From the NCBI RefSeq assembly GCF_036898095.1, contig NC_090726.1, forward strand, positions 41,531,930 through 41,595,929: a stretch of DNA of 64,000 bases, given 5' to 3'. Each line of letters starts with the position of its first letter. Position 1 is the first letter of the stretch. This stretch comes from Palaemon carinicauda. Taxonomy: Eukaryota > Arthropoda > Malacostraca > Decapoda > Palaemonidae. Position numbers and translations under genes: made by a program. Shown here one piece after another: positions 20,001-34,500 of this stretch. The notes beneath the pieces were generated by a model. It did not search any database, was not told where the DNA came from, and worked only from the letters and a program-made list of their open reading frames with translations.

Positions 20001-22485
20001 GGTAGTCTCCACATATTCAAAATCTTTAGCCACAGACGGATGTAGAAACCATCCGTTTGTGAGAATCCAATTATCCCACTGTTTAACTGATCTGCTAAGA
20101 TGTTCGATTTTCCAGGGATAAAAGTGCAGAGAAAGGAATATTTCCCTCAACTTTGTCAAAGTTAATAGTGCTTTTGCTATCCAATATAGGGATAGTGACC
20201 TGATTCCCCCTGTTTACAGAGTTAAGCTAATGCTGTTGTGTCGTCTTAATATACCTCCTCGCATCTCCCTATTACTATCAGCTTCTATGAAGTTAAGTGT
20301 GATATCAGCTAACTTCCATCAAATTGTGATTCACATATACATCTTTGATGCTTTAAAAAAAATATTTTAAATGATCTTTCCTGTTCTACAGGAATTATAT
20401 GATATTTATTTACAGTAATAATAAAGCTATAAAGAGATTGATCATGATCACCTCCAGTACTTCATCAAATGGATGAGTTTAACAACCTGAAAGTTTTAGT
20501 ATCTGAAATACTGTTTTTATTATTATTATTAATTGCTAAGCTACAACCCTAGTTGGAAGAGCAGAATGCTATAAGCCCAGGGCCTCAGAGAAAATACCCC
20601 AGTAAGGAAAGGAAACAATGAAAAATTAAATATTTCAAGAAAAGTAACATTGAAATAAATATCTCCTATATAAACAATAAAAACTTTAACAATACAAGAG
20701 GAAGAGAAATAAGTTTGAATAGTGTGGCCAAATGTACCCTCAAGCAAGAGAACTCTGACCCAAGACAGTGGAAGACCATGATACAGAGGCTATGGCACTA
20801 CCCAAGACTATGCAACCGTTCCGTTACTTTGCCTCATGGAAATTATATGATATGCCATACTCTTCGTATATGAAAATAGTGGATCTTATGAAGGCTTACT
20901 TCAGCGTGCTGAGGGATATTCGGATACACTCTACCAGCTCGGTCTTCTGCCTCGAGACCTAGTAGTCTAATAGAGTGGACTAAATTTTAGAGGGTTTTTG
21001 CAGCAGATGGAATTCATGGGTCTGAGAGGGGATCTCAATTGTCATGCACTGTGTACCATCAGAACCCTCTTACTAAGTGGCCATCTAAAATCACTAGGCA
21101 AAACTAGAGGTAATAGGCTTTGCTTCTGCATTTGTCCACACATGCCTTCTGAGAATGCACAAATAAAGCTAAAGATGACAAGAGCTTATAAAGCTCATCA
21201 CAATCAAAACTAGACTCCTAAACGCGTGGAGTGACGTCTCGGGATTTACCTTTTAGTTAAAAGTTAGTTTTCTTTTATGTTTGGAACTTTTAAATTGATT
21301 GAATGATTTAGAGTTCTCTAAATCCATCAATCAAATGGTCCCTAGGGGAACGGTAATCCTTTGGGATTCTTCACAACTGCTATATAAACCACAATATGGC
21401 CTATGGTACAAGACAAAGATAATGCAAAACATGAACACCAAGAAAATTTTCACTGAACAACCTACACAGTACATACTAACAGATCCGGGAAAGGATAATC
21501 CTTACAATCACCGATAACCAAAATAACACTTTTATTTAGAGATTTTAACAGCGTTAAGTCGAGTACAACACAGGGACAAAAAGACTGAAGATGGTTTGGG
21601 CTACCCATGCCATGGTTATTGCCATTATAGGTCGCTCATAAATGGCAGGGGCACGGAACAGGACAATGTCCTAAAGACTGGCCATATATATGTACTGTAT
21701 ATATATATACACGTGATCAGTATCCCAGCCCCTCTCCATCTAGCTAGATTGCCTCAATACTATACTAAAGGTCTAAGCCTATTGAAAAGAAAGAAAACCA
21801 CAAACCTTTTAGTCTTTTTGGAGTAAACTTTGATACAGTCAAGCTTCAAGAGAGAAGCAATATGAACATCAGCGGAGACTCATAAATAATGTTTTTATTG
21901 GAAAATAAGAAAAATTAACTTATGATGGTTCTTCAACCTTGCGGTTTTTCCTTCGAGATTTAGATTAGTATATCCCAAACGATTCGAGAACGTCATAAAA
22001 TTTTTAAATTCATCTTTAATTTAACAACCCTGTTTTTCTTTAACTGAGAAATCTAGACCAAATCTAGTAGTATTAATGTTAATACAATCCTATTTAATAA
22101 AAGTAAAGTCCTGTATGTTGCAAGAAACTGCTGTCATTATTAAACCTCTGCTTGGCGTGGCCACCAAAGCATTGTTGTCAAGTTTAGTTAGACTGTTGTA
22201 CACCTATTGTAGAGCTAAGTGATATTAATTTCAAATATTTGCGATATTTCATTGAACATTACATTTTTTTTATTATAAATAAGGGTTTCCTATGGAGATA
22301 CTGTATTGGGAAACAAGTTAATCTACCAGACAAAAAACTTAAAAGTTATTTAAAAAGTTAAAATTTGGTGTCTTGGTGATTAGCACATGCAATGAGTATG
22401 GCGTGAAAAGCCTAAGTGTTAGACATGCACAGAATTAAGTAACAGTTTATGGAATTTGCTCATAATCTCAAAATTTTCAGGGAAA

Positions 22486-22552
<67 letters not shown>

Positions 22553-25500
22553 GTGTGCATGTTAGTTAATTAGTTAGGTTTTAACACCCTGGAGGAGGCT
22601 ATAATACAGAATATGCATTTGCACTTGAATGTGTTAAATGATGAAAATTGCCGCAACCCCTAAGCATTTCGTTACAGTATTGTTATACAATCCAAAGTCA
22701 TGTAAAAGTTTTTTATCACATGTCCACTGCATTCCCAATATTTTTTTTTCATTAGACTTTTCTATACATCTTATATATGATATTTGCATTACCCTTCTTC
22801 TTCTTGATCTTACTTTTCTCAGTACAAATAACGTAGTCGTGCGAGTTCTTAGCGATAGAGGGAGATCAGGAGAGGAAAAGCCAGAATAATGTATACCAAA
22901 GTTAAAGTAATTGTTATGATGATAGAACTGATATATTAATTAAATACTGTACAGTACCATTAACATTAATATGAAGTGTGAGTAGGTAGAAGTGACCATT
23001 TTGGATAAAACCATAGCCAATGGTAGTGAACATCAGAGTTGAAGGATAAATTGGCATAAAGAAGGAACTTCTCATGAGATGAAAGTCAATTTTGTTAGGA
23101 ATTTTTGGGGGAAGAAGAATCACACCTCATTTTCCGTCAAATATTTCATACAGTTGTTCCTTAAAATTAGTGCTTTTTACATTCACGGATTTGCATTCCC
23201 TAATCATTCCGGGTACATATGGGTTTTCCTGTGCCATTGTTGGGTCGATCAGTGTTTGGCATCGTACCAAAAATTTAATTCCAGCAACCTCAACCTCTTC
23301 CTCAATAATTTTCAAAGCTGTATAAGAATTAACACAGGACAGCACTCAGTTATATAACAGTAATGGAAGACAGGCCTTGACAGGAAAAGATACATAGGCT
23401 ATTATTAAACATTGACTAAAAATATCAGTTATACGTATAACAGTATCTGTCTCCCCAAAAATGGCCACATGCATCCATGATACAGTCTTATGGTAGATCT
23501 TGCTGGGATCAAGACCCCAATATTCTTCTTGGCCCAGAACCCTCGCCTTATTCAACGTTTTTGTTGATCAATTCTACCTATCGTTCATGATTAGCGAGCA
23601 CCAAATGATCACGTTGTTTCAAGAAACACGTACGGTTCCAGCAATAACTAAATTCCCTGTGGCAGTCAAAGGTCTTCTAACAAACAAATTTGTTGATAAA
23701 ATGCTACAAATGTAAGTTACCAACAAAGAAATCAGTCCCGCACTCACTAGCGGACTCTGGAGGTCGAGCTGTGAGATCAAGAGAATTGATCACATCCCAA
23801 ATATTTTCCAACGGTGAAGCAGTTGTCAAAATTGAAATGAATACAAAAGATATTGCAATACGTACACACACATGCTAAGTACTTTAAAATTTAAGCAAAA
23901 AGAAGCAGCTAACCATGAAATATAAATAAAACCAAACTTTAAATGTGCATTCTTTACTTGCAACTTAATCCAAATTACCTAAATAGAAAAAAAAATAGAA
24001 GTCATAGTTAAGTCGGGGCCCAACTAGGTTACAATTATCCAAGTCTTATGTCTCATACAGTAGTGTAAGCTGTACATGCAAGGGAGAGCACTGTGCCTTC
24101 AAGATATGAAATACACACACATAACACATACTTTAAATCATATATTCTGTCCCCCCCCCACCCCAGTTTCTATTAAAAACATTTAATACCATTGTTTTTG
24201 TAAGAGAAAATTTTTTAAAATGGACTTGCAAAAATTAATACTGAAAATATTGTAATTTATTTAAAACTTCTGATAAATTTTAGCATTATAAATAGACATA
24301 TGATCAAGACTGTCAGTTTCATTTATCAATTTACTAATGGGTTGTTATCTAGTATATTTTTTTAATGTATATTTTTCAAAATTACTTTTATATTTTTCAT
24401 TGACTTCAGATGAATTTCAACCATCAAAAATTAGGGAGAATTCCTCCGTTATAATCAGTATCTTTTTTATTTGTAAATGCAAAATTAAAATAATTGGATT
24501 GCTTATATATTCCAGCTTTAAAAAATCTATTGATAACAATTAACATATGTAATAAAAACATAGTGCTTTTTGTTTATAAATCTAATGGATTCTACATGTC
24601 ATTTCATCCTTTACTTTCCGTTTTATTTCTTCTATACCTTTCATGCATTTGATCTCCTTTTTTTTTAATACAATTAAAGCTTATTGTACTAATTAATTAT
24701 TGAATGTGTGGATCGTAGCCTTATGCTTTGACTCTCTTAACCCTTTTACACCCAGGCTATTTGGAAATTTCCAACCCTTAACCCCCAAGGGGTTATTTTT
24801 TTCCCAGCACATTTTTTTTAAATTGCTCTAACAGCCTTAATTTTTGTCATAGAGAGATCAGGTTGGTCTCATTCTCTTGGAAAATGCCTGAATTTTCTCA
24901 AAAAATTATCAAAAATATGAAAAAAAAAATTTAAAGCATCTTTTTGCAAGGACGTACCGGTACGTCCATGGGGGTAAAGGGATGGCTTTTGTGAAACGTA
25001 CCAGTACGTCCTTTGGGGGTAAAAGGGATATATAAACTAAAATATTCTTTCCCGAATATCCACTGCTTAAATATTATGCCCAAGCATCTTTTATGTTGTC
25101 AAATAATGCAGTACTGTACTTGTATTAATTCTCTTCAAAGAATATTGAAAAAAATTTCTACCTTTTTCCCTATTACTCCAATTTATTTTTTGCCCAGTAA
25201 TAACAAACCTTTATATAGAGTACTGTACTGGTAAAACAATGTTGATTACTGTATAGTATTATTTCCGTGTCTAGAGTTAGTGACTTTTTCGTATCCCTAT
25301 CATATAACATTGATTTTTGTTGACTTTTATGAAGAAAAAACATCTACTGTACAGTATACACATTTAATAGTTATTATTTACAAAATTTTATGCAGGTATA
25401 ATCAATTTACTTCCATACTTGATTCACTCGACTTTTTATTGTGCTGTTGTGAAAAAAAAAAATCCCTTCAACAATAAATAGAAAATAATATTTTTCTCTT

Positions 25501-28500
25501 AACCCTTTTACCCCCAGGCTATTTGGAACTTTCCAACCCTTAACCCCCAGGGGTTATTTTTTTTCAAGCACATTTTGCAGTATATATTTTTTAAATTTCT
25601 CCAACAGCTTTAATTTTTGTCATAGAGAGGTCAGGTTGGTCTCATTCTCTTGGAAAATGCCTGAAGTTTCTCAAAAAATTATCAAAAATATGCAAAAAAA
25701 ATTGTAAATAGCAGTTTTTTTGCAAGAACATACCGCTACGTCCATGGGGGTAAAGGGATGTGCTTTATGAAACGTACCAGTACATCCTTTGGGGGTAAAA
25801 GGGTTAAAGTTACACAGAAATTTATATTATAGCTTGAGTAATAACTTCATAATTATCAGAAAAAATAAGACATTATCTGTACAACTGGCAGATTTCCCCA
25901 AAATCTAGTGACAAGGAGTTAATATTGTATTTTGCACAAATTATAGACAAGCAAAGAAGAGGTTAGAACTTAATGAATTATCTTGAATTCAATAACTATT
26001 TCATATATGAGCAATTAATTATGTTAGCAAGAGGACTGAATGGTACTATTAAAAAGGACAACTAGCGAGTATAATACTCTGTAATCTTCAACTTACCAAT
26101 GACCAGAATTAAATATCAACAAACATTAGGAAACTAAAAACATTGTTACCTAAATTATGACATGATTTACTATGATATCAACTCTAAACTCAACTTACAA
26201 TACTTTTCCCTAATGCATTGCAATCCAAAATGGTGGGACAAGGTGGTGAAAATATAGTCCAGAGGTATTCTACACTTAGAAAAAAAATGGTGATTCCTTA
26301 TGATTTAGGTAATTTTCAATTGGTGATTCCTTATGATTTAGGTAATTTTCAATTAAATGAGAAAAAAAAAGAATCACACAATGTGAATAACTGATTGTGT
26401 GTGAGATTAAAAAGAAACATGCTCAAGTAATGAAATACTAAGAAAAAAAACATTAACTAAGTCTAGGATTCCAAAGTTTATTGTCAAAATGCTATACACA
26501 CAATAATAAAGGATCGTTTACATGGAACCCATAAACCATGAGGGCACAACATGCATTATTCAGCTAATTTTTCAAAATTATGATTTGTGGAAGGTCACAG
26601 ATGCAAGCTAATACAAATGCACAGTTTGTTGGATAAATAAACTACATACAGCTGCATAAAAAAGTAATGAAGTATGAGAGCACTCACCTGTTCCACGGCC
26701 GACTTTTGAAAATCGAAATTGACTGGCTTGAGTCCAGGTGATGTACTAGTGGGGGAATCAACAAACTTAGTCCACTGAGGCAAAGAAAAAAAAAGGAGGG
26801 GAAAATACTACTTTAGAAGAGGTCTCATTACATACTATCTAACCATACCCCTAATACAAATTAATATTTAAATGTTTTAATACCTAAAAATCATTCAAGT
26901 AATTGCATGATATGGGTACCCTGGCAGGGACATTTATATAAACATCATATTTTTCAACATTTTAAGGAGTTTCCCTTAAAGGGGATGGATCCAGAGAGGA
27001 AAAAGACAGTACAAGTCATTGACCCATTCATCCTTTAATAGCTGAGTCATGGATGAACCTATTTAGTACACCTTCCACAAAATTGGTTGCTTCATACACC
27101 TACAAATGAAGATTTCTCAGAAACACATTATATCTCCTACTTGCAGTGTGCCTCCTTCTTCCCCACCGTTATCCCTACATTAAGGGGTCAGTTGCCTGAT
27201 GCCCCCTCTCCAATGCCTTCGATCAAAGGCATCCTCTTCCACCAAACCTCTTCTCTCCATATCATCCTTCACCTTATCTCGCCATCTAATTATCTGCCTC
27301 CCTCTTGATCCTCCCAAGCCCTCCTCACTTACACTGTGCATTATCCCTAAATTGCACGAACTCTTGCATTCCGGCTATTATGGCCTCCTTTTCTAATGCA
27401 GCCTTCATATAATTCATTCAACCATTTCAAGACTTTCATAACCCACTACTTACTAGTATTCTGTAAAATGCACCCCTTCACTTATTTATCACTCCATTCA
27501 TAAAGATGTAGAACAGCCAAAGAGACAACATAATCAACTCAAACTCATATTTGCACCAACCCAGTCATTCTAATGTCTTCTATCATAAAAACTTACTGGC
27601 TTTAAACATCCTTCACTTTTTTTCTATGAATTTTATCAAATCTCTTACTCCGTCCATGGATGTCACATAGAGCTTTCATTTTTATCAATCTTCTCACATA
27701 ATTGCTTTATAACAAACATTCGGTTCATGCACTCATTTCCATGCCTAAGAAACCTGTACTTCTATCAGTGCTGTCCCCTGTCTTACTCATTACGTCACAT
27801 CTCAGCAAATTGGATCAGAGCAAGGTAGAAAATTCCCTAAGTCAGTATTTCTTTATGATTAATAGAATTATCTCTAACTGAAGAATTTCCTATAAACATA
27901 AAACTGCAATTATCTCAGGCTTCAGTCTCAAACAGTGATTCATAAGCTGTAATGCATGTGAGAACATGGTGACTTTTGAAAATAATTGATGGATAACCAT
28001 AAATGCTGATATATCATGCGATCTCGCATATCATGCAACCCTTCAAATTTTGTCTACAATATATGATTTCACCATATATATTGTGTATCATGCGAGTTTG
28101 ATTTTTCCATTATGCTAGGCTTGTCAAACAGCTAGTAATTTTCACCTCCCTTCCATAGCACCTATTGAAAACATGTACTTATGCAGCTATTTGTACAAAA
28201 AAAAAACTTTGAGAAGTCTTGCAAAAGTTAAATCCAGTAAATCGTAATTTACTCCAAACTTCTGATTAAAAAGCATTTCAAATAAAACACAAATACACTA
28301 ATCGAAACTGCTACTTACATTTTACTACGATAGTTATCATTCACAAGTTTTAGCAGGTAACATAGAGAAAATAAAATGCAGTTCATAGTTCTGTAATAAA
28401 ATGCATATTTTTCAATGTTAACTGTTCAACATTACAGTACAGTACTTTCATACTTTAGTACATTTTTGGGGGGTGAATTCCAACAGCAAACATTTAATGC

Positions 28501-31500
28501 GTATTCTACTTTTCATTTTTAATCCTGTTTTTATAAGCTGACCTCACTCTACTGCTGTTAAGGAAACAATGCATATCATTTATACTAAAATTTAGAAAAC
28601 AGAAAATTGGTATTGCAAATATCATATATACTGTAACTTTAAAAAGTTAATGATAAATATTTTCACATAGACATATACTGTATAATAAACTACTAATTTC
28701 AAGGCCTAGTACTGTAGTTAGCAATGCTTGCTAATCTAGATTGGAAAATTTTCGTGAAAGATCGTGCTTGGTTGACAATAGAATTAGTGCTGCTTTGGTG
28801 TGTCCAGTAATCTCATCCTTAACTTATTTTTTCTTATTTCTCCCATACCTTTAATATACAACTACACTGTGTGTTATACCCTAACATAGCTTTATACGTG
28901 TTGGGAACTTATATTTATTATTATGGATATGTAAATCGTGGCCTAATGTTCTGTTCCTTGCTTAAATACTATTTGCTTAAAACTAATTTTCTCGAATAGA
29001 CTCTGTTGGTAAGAGGGTGCTTCTAATATGCCTTAAAATTACCATTTCAGTTCACAAACACAAATGGTGATTTAACATTTAATGACCACATATTTAAAAC
29101 ACTGACGGTGACTAAAGTTTAATTGTAGCTTACTTCCTTACTGTGCTGAATGTAGATTTTGTTTACAAATGCAGATGGTGTACTTAACGTAGGTGTACTT
29201 AACGTAGATGTACATAAATTTTGCAAGTGTGTAATTAAATTTATTGCATGCTAGGTTTATTGAGTGTTTTATTTACAGTAAGCCATATTTATTTATTTTT
29301 TTGTTATTTCAGATATTAATTGTGCTTATTTCATATCTACAGTAATATTAGTTTCTTAAGCATGCATATTCACTTACCTAACCTCACTTCTCTCTCTCAC
29401 TCTCTTTTTTTTTTCTTTTCAACACATTTAAAAAACAATCTTTAAAATATAGACCCCACCAACCCAAAAATGAATTTCATATTGTGCATCTAAATTCCAT
29501 CTTTTATTTTGAGATCCAAGATCCTTTTCTTCCCTAACTTTTCTCTTAATATAATTCCCTAGAGAACAAAGTACTCTCCCCTCTATTCCAATTCCTGACA
29601 GTCTTTTTCTCTCATTATCTTTAATAACTTGCATCCAACAATCTTTTTCCCTTCACTAAATCTTTCCTTTCCATATCCACAACTTTGTCATACCCTTTCT
29701 TTTATACCTACAAACACTACCTGCTGTTCCCCCAACTCCATCACGGAATTGTAAAACTTGTCATCTACTCCCTCCACTTCCATTTCTCTATTATTAAGCC
29801 TGCAAGCTCATAATTCTTCTTTATTTTAGAATCTTCTTAATTCCTTCTATTCACTCATTGTCTAAAATACATACTGTATACATTACAGCCCCTTTTTACA
29901 CTTTCCTCCTCAGCCTATCATATTCATTAATCATTCAGTGGGATGTTGAAACTATCTGCAAGGTAGTAATCATGGTCAAAATTGGAATATGGAAATTAAC
30001 ACACCCTAAAATAAAGAGATTGTTTGAAATAAGATTATTTGGCCGACTGTCAATATTGTACAGTATAAAGTTATGACAATCATCCGAATATAATTACCAG
30101 TGTCTGGTAGTCAGTGTTGTTTACATCGAGTTCTACGTTACTTTCCTATAAAAACATATTGCAATTCTGTAATTGCCGTCTTCATGATCGGATGATCTCG
30201 CTACCAAATATGTGCCAATTGAGATAACAGATTAGCTGCTGTCGACATCCTTCTTTTTACTCTTTAATTATTTCACACCTAGCATTAAGATTTGAATATC
30301 TGTTGTTTCGTTTAACTTTGGGGCCTCACTTTTAATTTTTTTCCATAAACTTATCTAAAATAGACATACCGGTATATTTCTTAAAATATATAAAAATCGA
30401 CATGTATTTTTTTTGTGTTACATGATTAACACAAAAGCTTGAGGGTACACTCGGGCACACTATTCTATCTAATTTCTCTTCTTGTTTTGTTGAAGTTTTA
30501 TAGTTTATATAGGAAATATTTATTTTAATGTAACTGTTCTCAAAATATTTAATATTTCCTTACTGTATTTCCTTTCCTCACTGGGCTATTTATCCTGTTG
30601 GGGCACCTGAGCTTATAGCATCCTGCTTTTCCAACTAGGGTTGTAGCTTAGCAAGTAATAATAATAATAATTACATATTTTACATCAGGTTCATTCTTTT
30701 TACTACATTTTGCGAGCATCCTTTTACATTCAATGGGTTTTTTTCTAATTCACCTGGTCTATATGCAGCCACAAATTTATGTATTTTTTCCTGTGGTTGC
30801 AAACTGTACTTGGTAATAATTATGAACGATGGAATGATTTCTTCTCTTTCATCTTCCATTTTATTTAATTTTATCTTCAATTGATTCATGCTTTTGTTTG
30901 CCTTTTTTTGTCTTTATTTTCTCTTCAGTTTCACAGATGGGTCTCTTCCATTTTAAATTTTCTTATAATTTTTGGAAAGTTTCCTTTTTGAATATTTTTT
31001 CCTGCATTGCATTTCCAAAAGGTGCTGTTGGGTATTTTCTACATCCTAAATATCCATTTATTATGTTTGGTTAATTCTGTTTTTAAATGTGGTTTGAACA
31101 AACTTTTTTCCTAAAATTCAATTATTATGTTTGGTTAATTTTGTTTTTCAACATGTTCTCGTAAAAACTATATATTCCCAGGCCAAGAATCTTTCTTATT
31201 TTCAACTCTAGTTTAGTTTTTTGTGTACATTCCTAAACTGTATTAGCCCTTCACAGTTAAAGTTTGGTGCTATACATTTATAATAAGCATTCTTTAAATC
31301 TGACATGATTGTAAACTCCACAAAAACATCCACCACCTTGGGTTGGTGCATTTCTAGCATGTCTACAGTGCTCCCCCCTCAGGTGCACTGTGCACTAATG
31401 ATACTGGAGTATTCTCTTTGAGAATCTTGGAATGGATGCACCTGCAATTTCCACCTCTAACTTTGAAGAGAAAATTGCCCAACTATTAAGGAGACCAGAT

Positions 31501-34500
31501 ATCTCTAGAATCTTGCTAACAAATTGGCAACATAATGTCCAATTGTGTTCTTCTTCAGAGGTGTAGTCACTCACTACATACCTTGCCATTATCAAAAGCA
31601 AAATCTTGGTGACAGGCATCTTATCTTAGTTTCACAAGTCTGGGTTTTACGCACTTGCCATGAAGCCCGGAGCTGTGGATGAGGGGAATGCCATTTGGCG
31701 GAACGTGCAACGAAGGGAAAAAATCTAGTTGTATTAAGAAGTAAAAGATGAGAAGTTAGGCAGCAAGATGGAAGAAAGAAAACTGGAACTGAGATAAAGA
31801 CGACTATAAAGAAATGGCTAATAAGTCTAGGCCTTTCTGTATGGGGCTGCATTGTGTGGTGTTGCCCAGTACTGTATATCCATGACTTCATTAATCACTT
31901 AACCTTGTTTCCCTTGAAGAGGTAAACGATACGTTTCCTACTCATAGATTTTGTGCATTCTTGAAGCTGCAATATAATACCAAAAGATTACTACAGCTCA
32001 CTACCCGATAAGCACATTCCAGGACAATGTCACTGTTATTTTGTTTTGGTTTATCATAGGTTAAATGACGATAACCCCTTTTACAGGGTCGACAGAAGCA
32101 CTCTGATAAACAGCCTGGTACAAAAACCTGACCTTAGAAGTGATAGTCTCATCATGATATGGCTTCACAATTCAGTCACTCAAAAAACTGATAATAAATT
32201 AAAGCTTTTAGCAGGTGCAACAAGAGGCTTCTACAAGTCAGTTGTTTAGTGACTACCTTGCTTGCTTTAAAACAGCTATTCATAACTGCAATTATCCAAT
32301 CAGAAAACCAGCTGTTATAGCATAAATAAAAACATGAGAGTTCTTGTATAACACTACTAATACAAAACAGAATTGCTAGTAAACATAAAATACTTACAGC
32401 CGTGGCGGCTTCTTTACTTCTCGAGGGCGAGAGGGGGTCAGGAGTAGTTCTTGTCACAGTTTCCGTGTCCGGTACAGACGTGCTTGCAACATCCGAGGAG
32501 TTCCCTGATGCAATACAGTTCCCCCCTTCTCCTCCGCTACTTTCACTTCTCTGTAAACATCAGTTATACATATTAATCAAAATATGGAACATTTAAGGCA
32601 CATAAATTTTTTTCATAAATCAGACTTCCTTTATTACCACATGGAGGCTCTAATTTATGAGTGCAATATTGTTATAATAGAAAATAAAAGGCAGGGTAGG
32701 AAATAAATGTTAAATAAAGGACTATAATTGTATACACCTATATCAAATTCTTTAAATTTATACAGTATTCTGTCAATTTTCTTACAATATGTCCACGTTT
32801 TACTGAATCCCCTCTACTTCTCAACATATAGGCCTACAAGCTGCAATCTATACATGAAAAATTTAAAAATATGTTATTTTGATAAAATAAATTTTTGAAT
32901 ATACTTACCCGGTGATTATAATAGCTGCAGCTCTGCTGCTCGACAGAAAACTCTACGGAAAAAATCCGCCAGCGATCGCTATGCAGGTAGGGGGTGTACT
33001 TCAACAGCGCCATCTGTCGTCCAAGTACCCAGTACTCATTGTAAACAAAGAACTCAATTTTCTCCTCGGTCCACTGCGTCTCTATTGGGGAGGAAGGGAG
33101 GGTCCTTTAATTTATAATCACCGGGTAAGTATATTCAAAAATTTATTTTATTATCAAAATAACATTTTTCAATATTTAACTTAGCAGGTGATTATAATAG
33201 CTGATTCACACACAGGGGGGTGGGGAGAGACCAGCAATAAATGTTTACATTATTATGAGCTAAGGATTTTTTATTTCATTTTAGAAGTTATCAAAATAAC
33301 AAAAATAAAATAAATAGGTACCTGGTAAGGAAGTCGACTTGAACAATTACTCTGCCTTTTTAAGTACGTCTTCCTTACGGAGCCTCGCGATCCTCTTAGG
33401 ATGCTGAGCGACCCCTAGGATCTGAAGTATGAAGGGTTGCAACCCATACCACAGGACCTCATCAAAACCTCTAATCTAGGCGCTTCTCAAGAAAAGAATT
33501 TGACCACCCGCCAAATCAACCAGGATGCGAAAGGCTTCTTAGCCTTCCGGACAACCCAAAAACAACAATAAAAACATTTCAAGAGAAAGATTAAAAAGGT
33601 TATGGAATTAGGGGAATGTAGTGGTTGAGCCCTCACCCACTACTGCACTCGCTGCTACGAATGGTCCCAGAGTGTAGCAGTTCTCGTAAAGAGACTGGAC
33701 ATCCTTAAGATAAAAAGACGCGAACACTGACTTGCTTCTCCAATAGGTTGCGTCCATTATACTTCGCAGAGATCTATTTTGTTTAAAGGCCACTGAAGTT
33801 GCGACAGCTCTAACTTCATGTGTCCTTACCTTCAGCAAAGCTTGGTCTTCTTCACTCAGATGTGAATGAGCTTCTCGTATTAACAGTCTGATAAAATAGG
33901 ATAAAGCATTCTTTGACATAGGCAAAGATGGTTTCTTAACTGAACACCATAAAGCTTCTGACTGTCCTCGTAAAGGTTTAGTTCGTCTTAAATAGAACTT
34001 AAGAGCTCTCACAGGGCATAAGACTCTTTCTAGTTCATTTCCAACCATATTTGATAGGCTTGGAATATCGAACGATTTCGGCCAAGGACGAGAAGGTAGC
34101 TCGTTTTTGGCTAGAAAACCAAGTTGTAGAAACATGTAGCCGTTTCAGATGAAAATCCGATGTTCCTGCTGAAGGCGTGAATCTCACTGACTCTTTTAGC
34201 TGTGGCTAAGCAAACCAGGAAAAGAGTCTTTAAAGTGAGATCTTTAAAGGAGGCTGATTGTAGCGGCTCGAACCTTTCTGACATGAGGAATCTTAGTACC
34301 ACGTCTAAATTCCAACCAGGTGTAGCCAAACGACGCTCCTTCGTGGTCTCAAAAGACTTAAGGAGGTCCTGTAGATCTTTGTTGTTGGAAAGATCTAAGC
34401 CTCTGTGACGGAAGACTGATGCCAACATGCTTCTGTAACCCTTGATAGTGGGAGCTGAAAGAGATCGTTCTTTCCTCAGGTATAAAAGGAAGTCAGCTAT

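Larger units (their letters stand above)
14094..26687 (-). other. Reps intron 8 (12.6 kb)
   Basis: Holds five TTAA MITEs (16080, 18034, 18950, 24741, 25503), a 100-bp direct-repeat pair at 17060/17672, a degraded DIRS fragment at ~19440-20315, a retroposon at 20515-20815, a (GA)n tract at 22493-22548 and a 33-bp tandem duplication at 26288-26354. Stretches 14100-16000 and 20820-24730 are AT-rich with nothing else recognised apart from the (GA)n tract. Confidence 0.65.
26775..32397 (-). other. Reps intron 7 (5.6 kb)
   Basis: Contains a minus-strand LINE C-terminal fragment at ~27130-27330 and a (TAA)n-tailed retroposon at 30435-30672. A pyrimidine-rich stretch at 29390-29860 might be antisense LINE coding debris but is not supported well enough to name. 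The remainder is AT-rich with no recognised content. Confidence 0.65.

Noticed and set aside
22914..23555. Several short ORFs on both strands that might be an exon cluster or retrocopy
   Set aside because: No recognisable family and no consistent splice or frame continuity; left unannotated.
29390..29860. Pyrimidine-rich stretch with a 68-codon minus ORF, maybe LINE endonuclease-linker sequence
   Set aside because: Similarity was only an impression; no signature motif is visible.
31395..31891. Two overlapping minus-strand ORFs (74 and 99 codons)
   Set aside because: Hydrophobic, no family match, no exon-like boundaries; treated as chance ORFs in intron 7.
32912..33184. ORF in the copy C 3' ITR and its twin at 39131-39355
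   Set aside because: Both are read through the ITR arms; they are identical only because the arms are. No start context or family.
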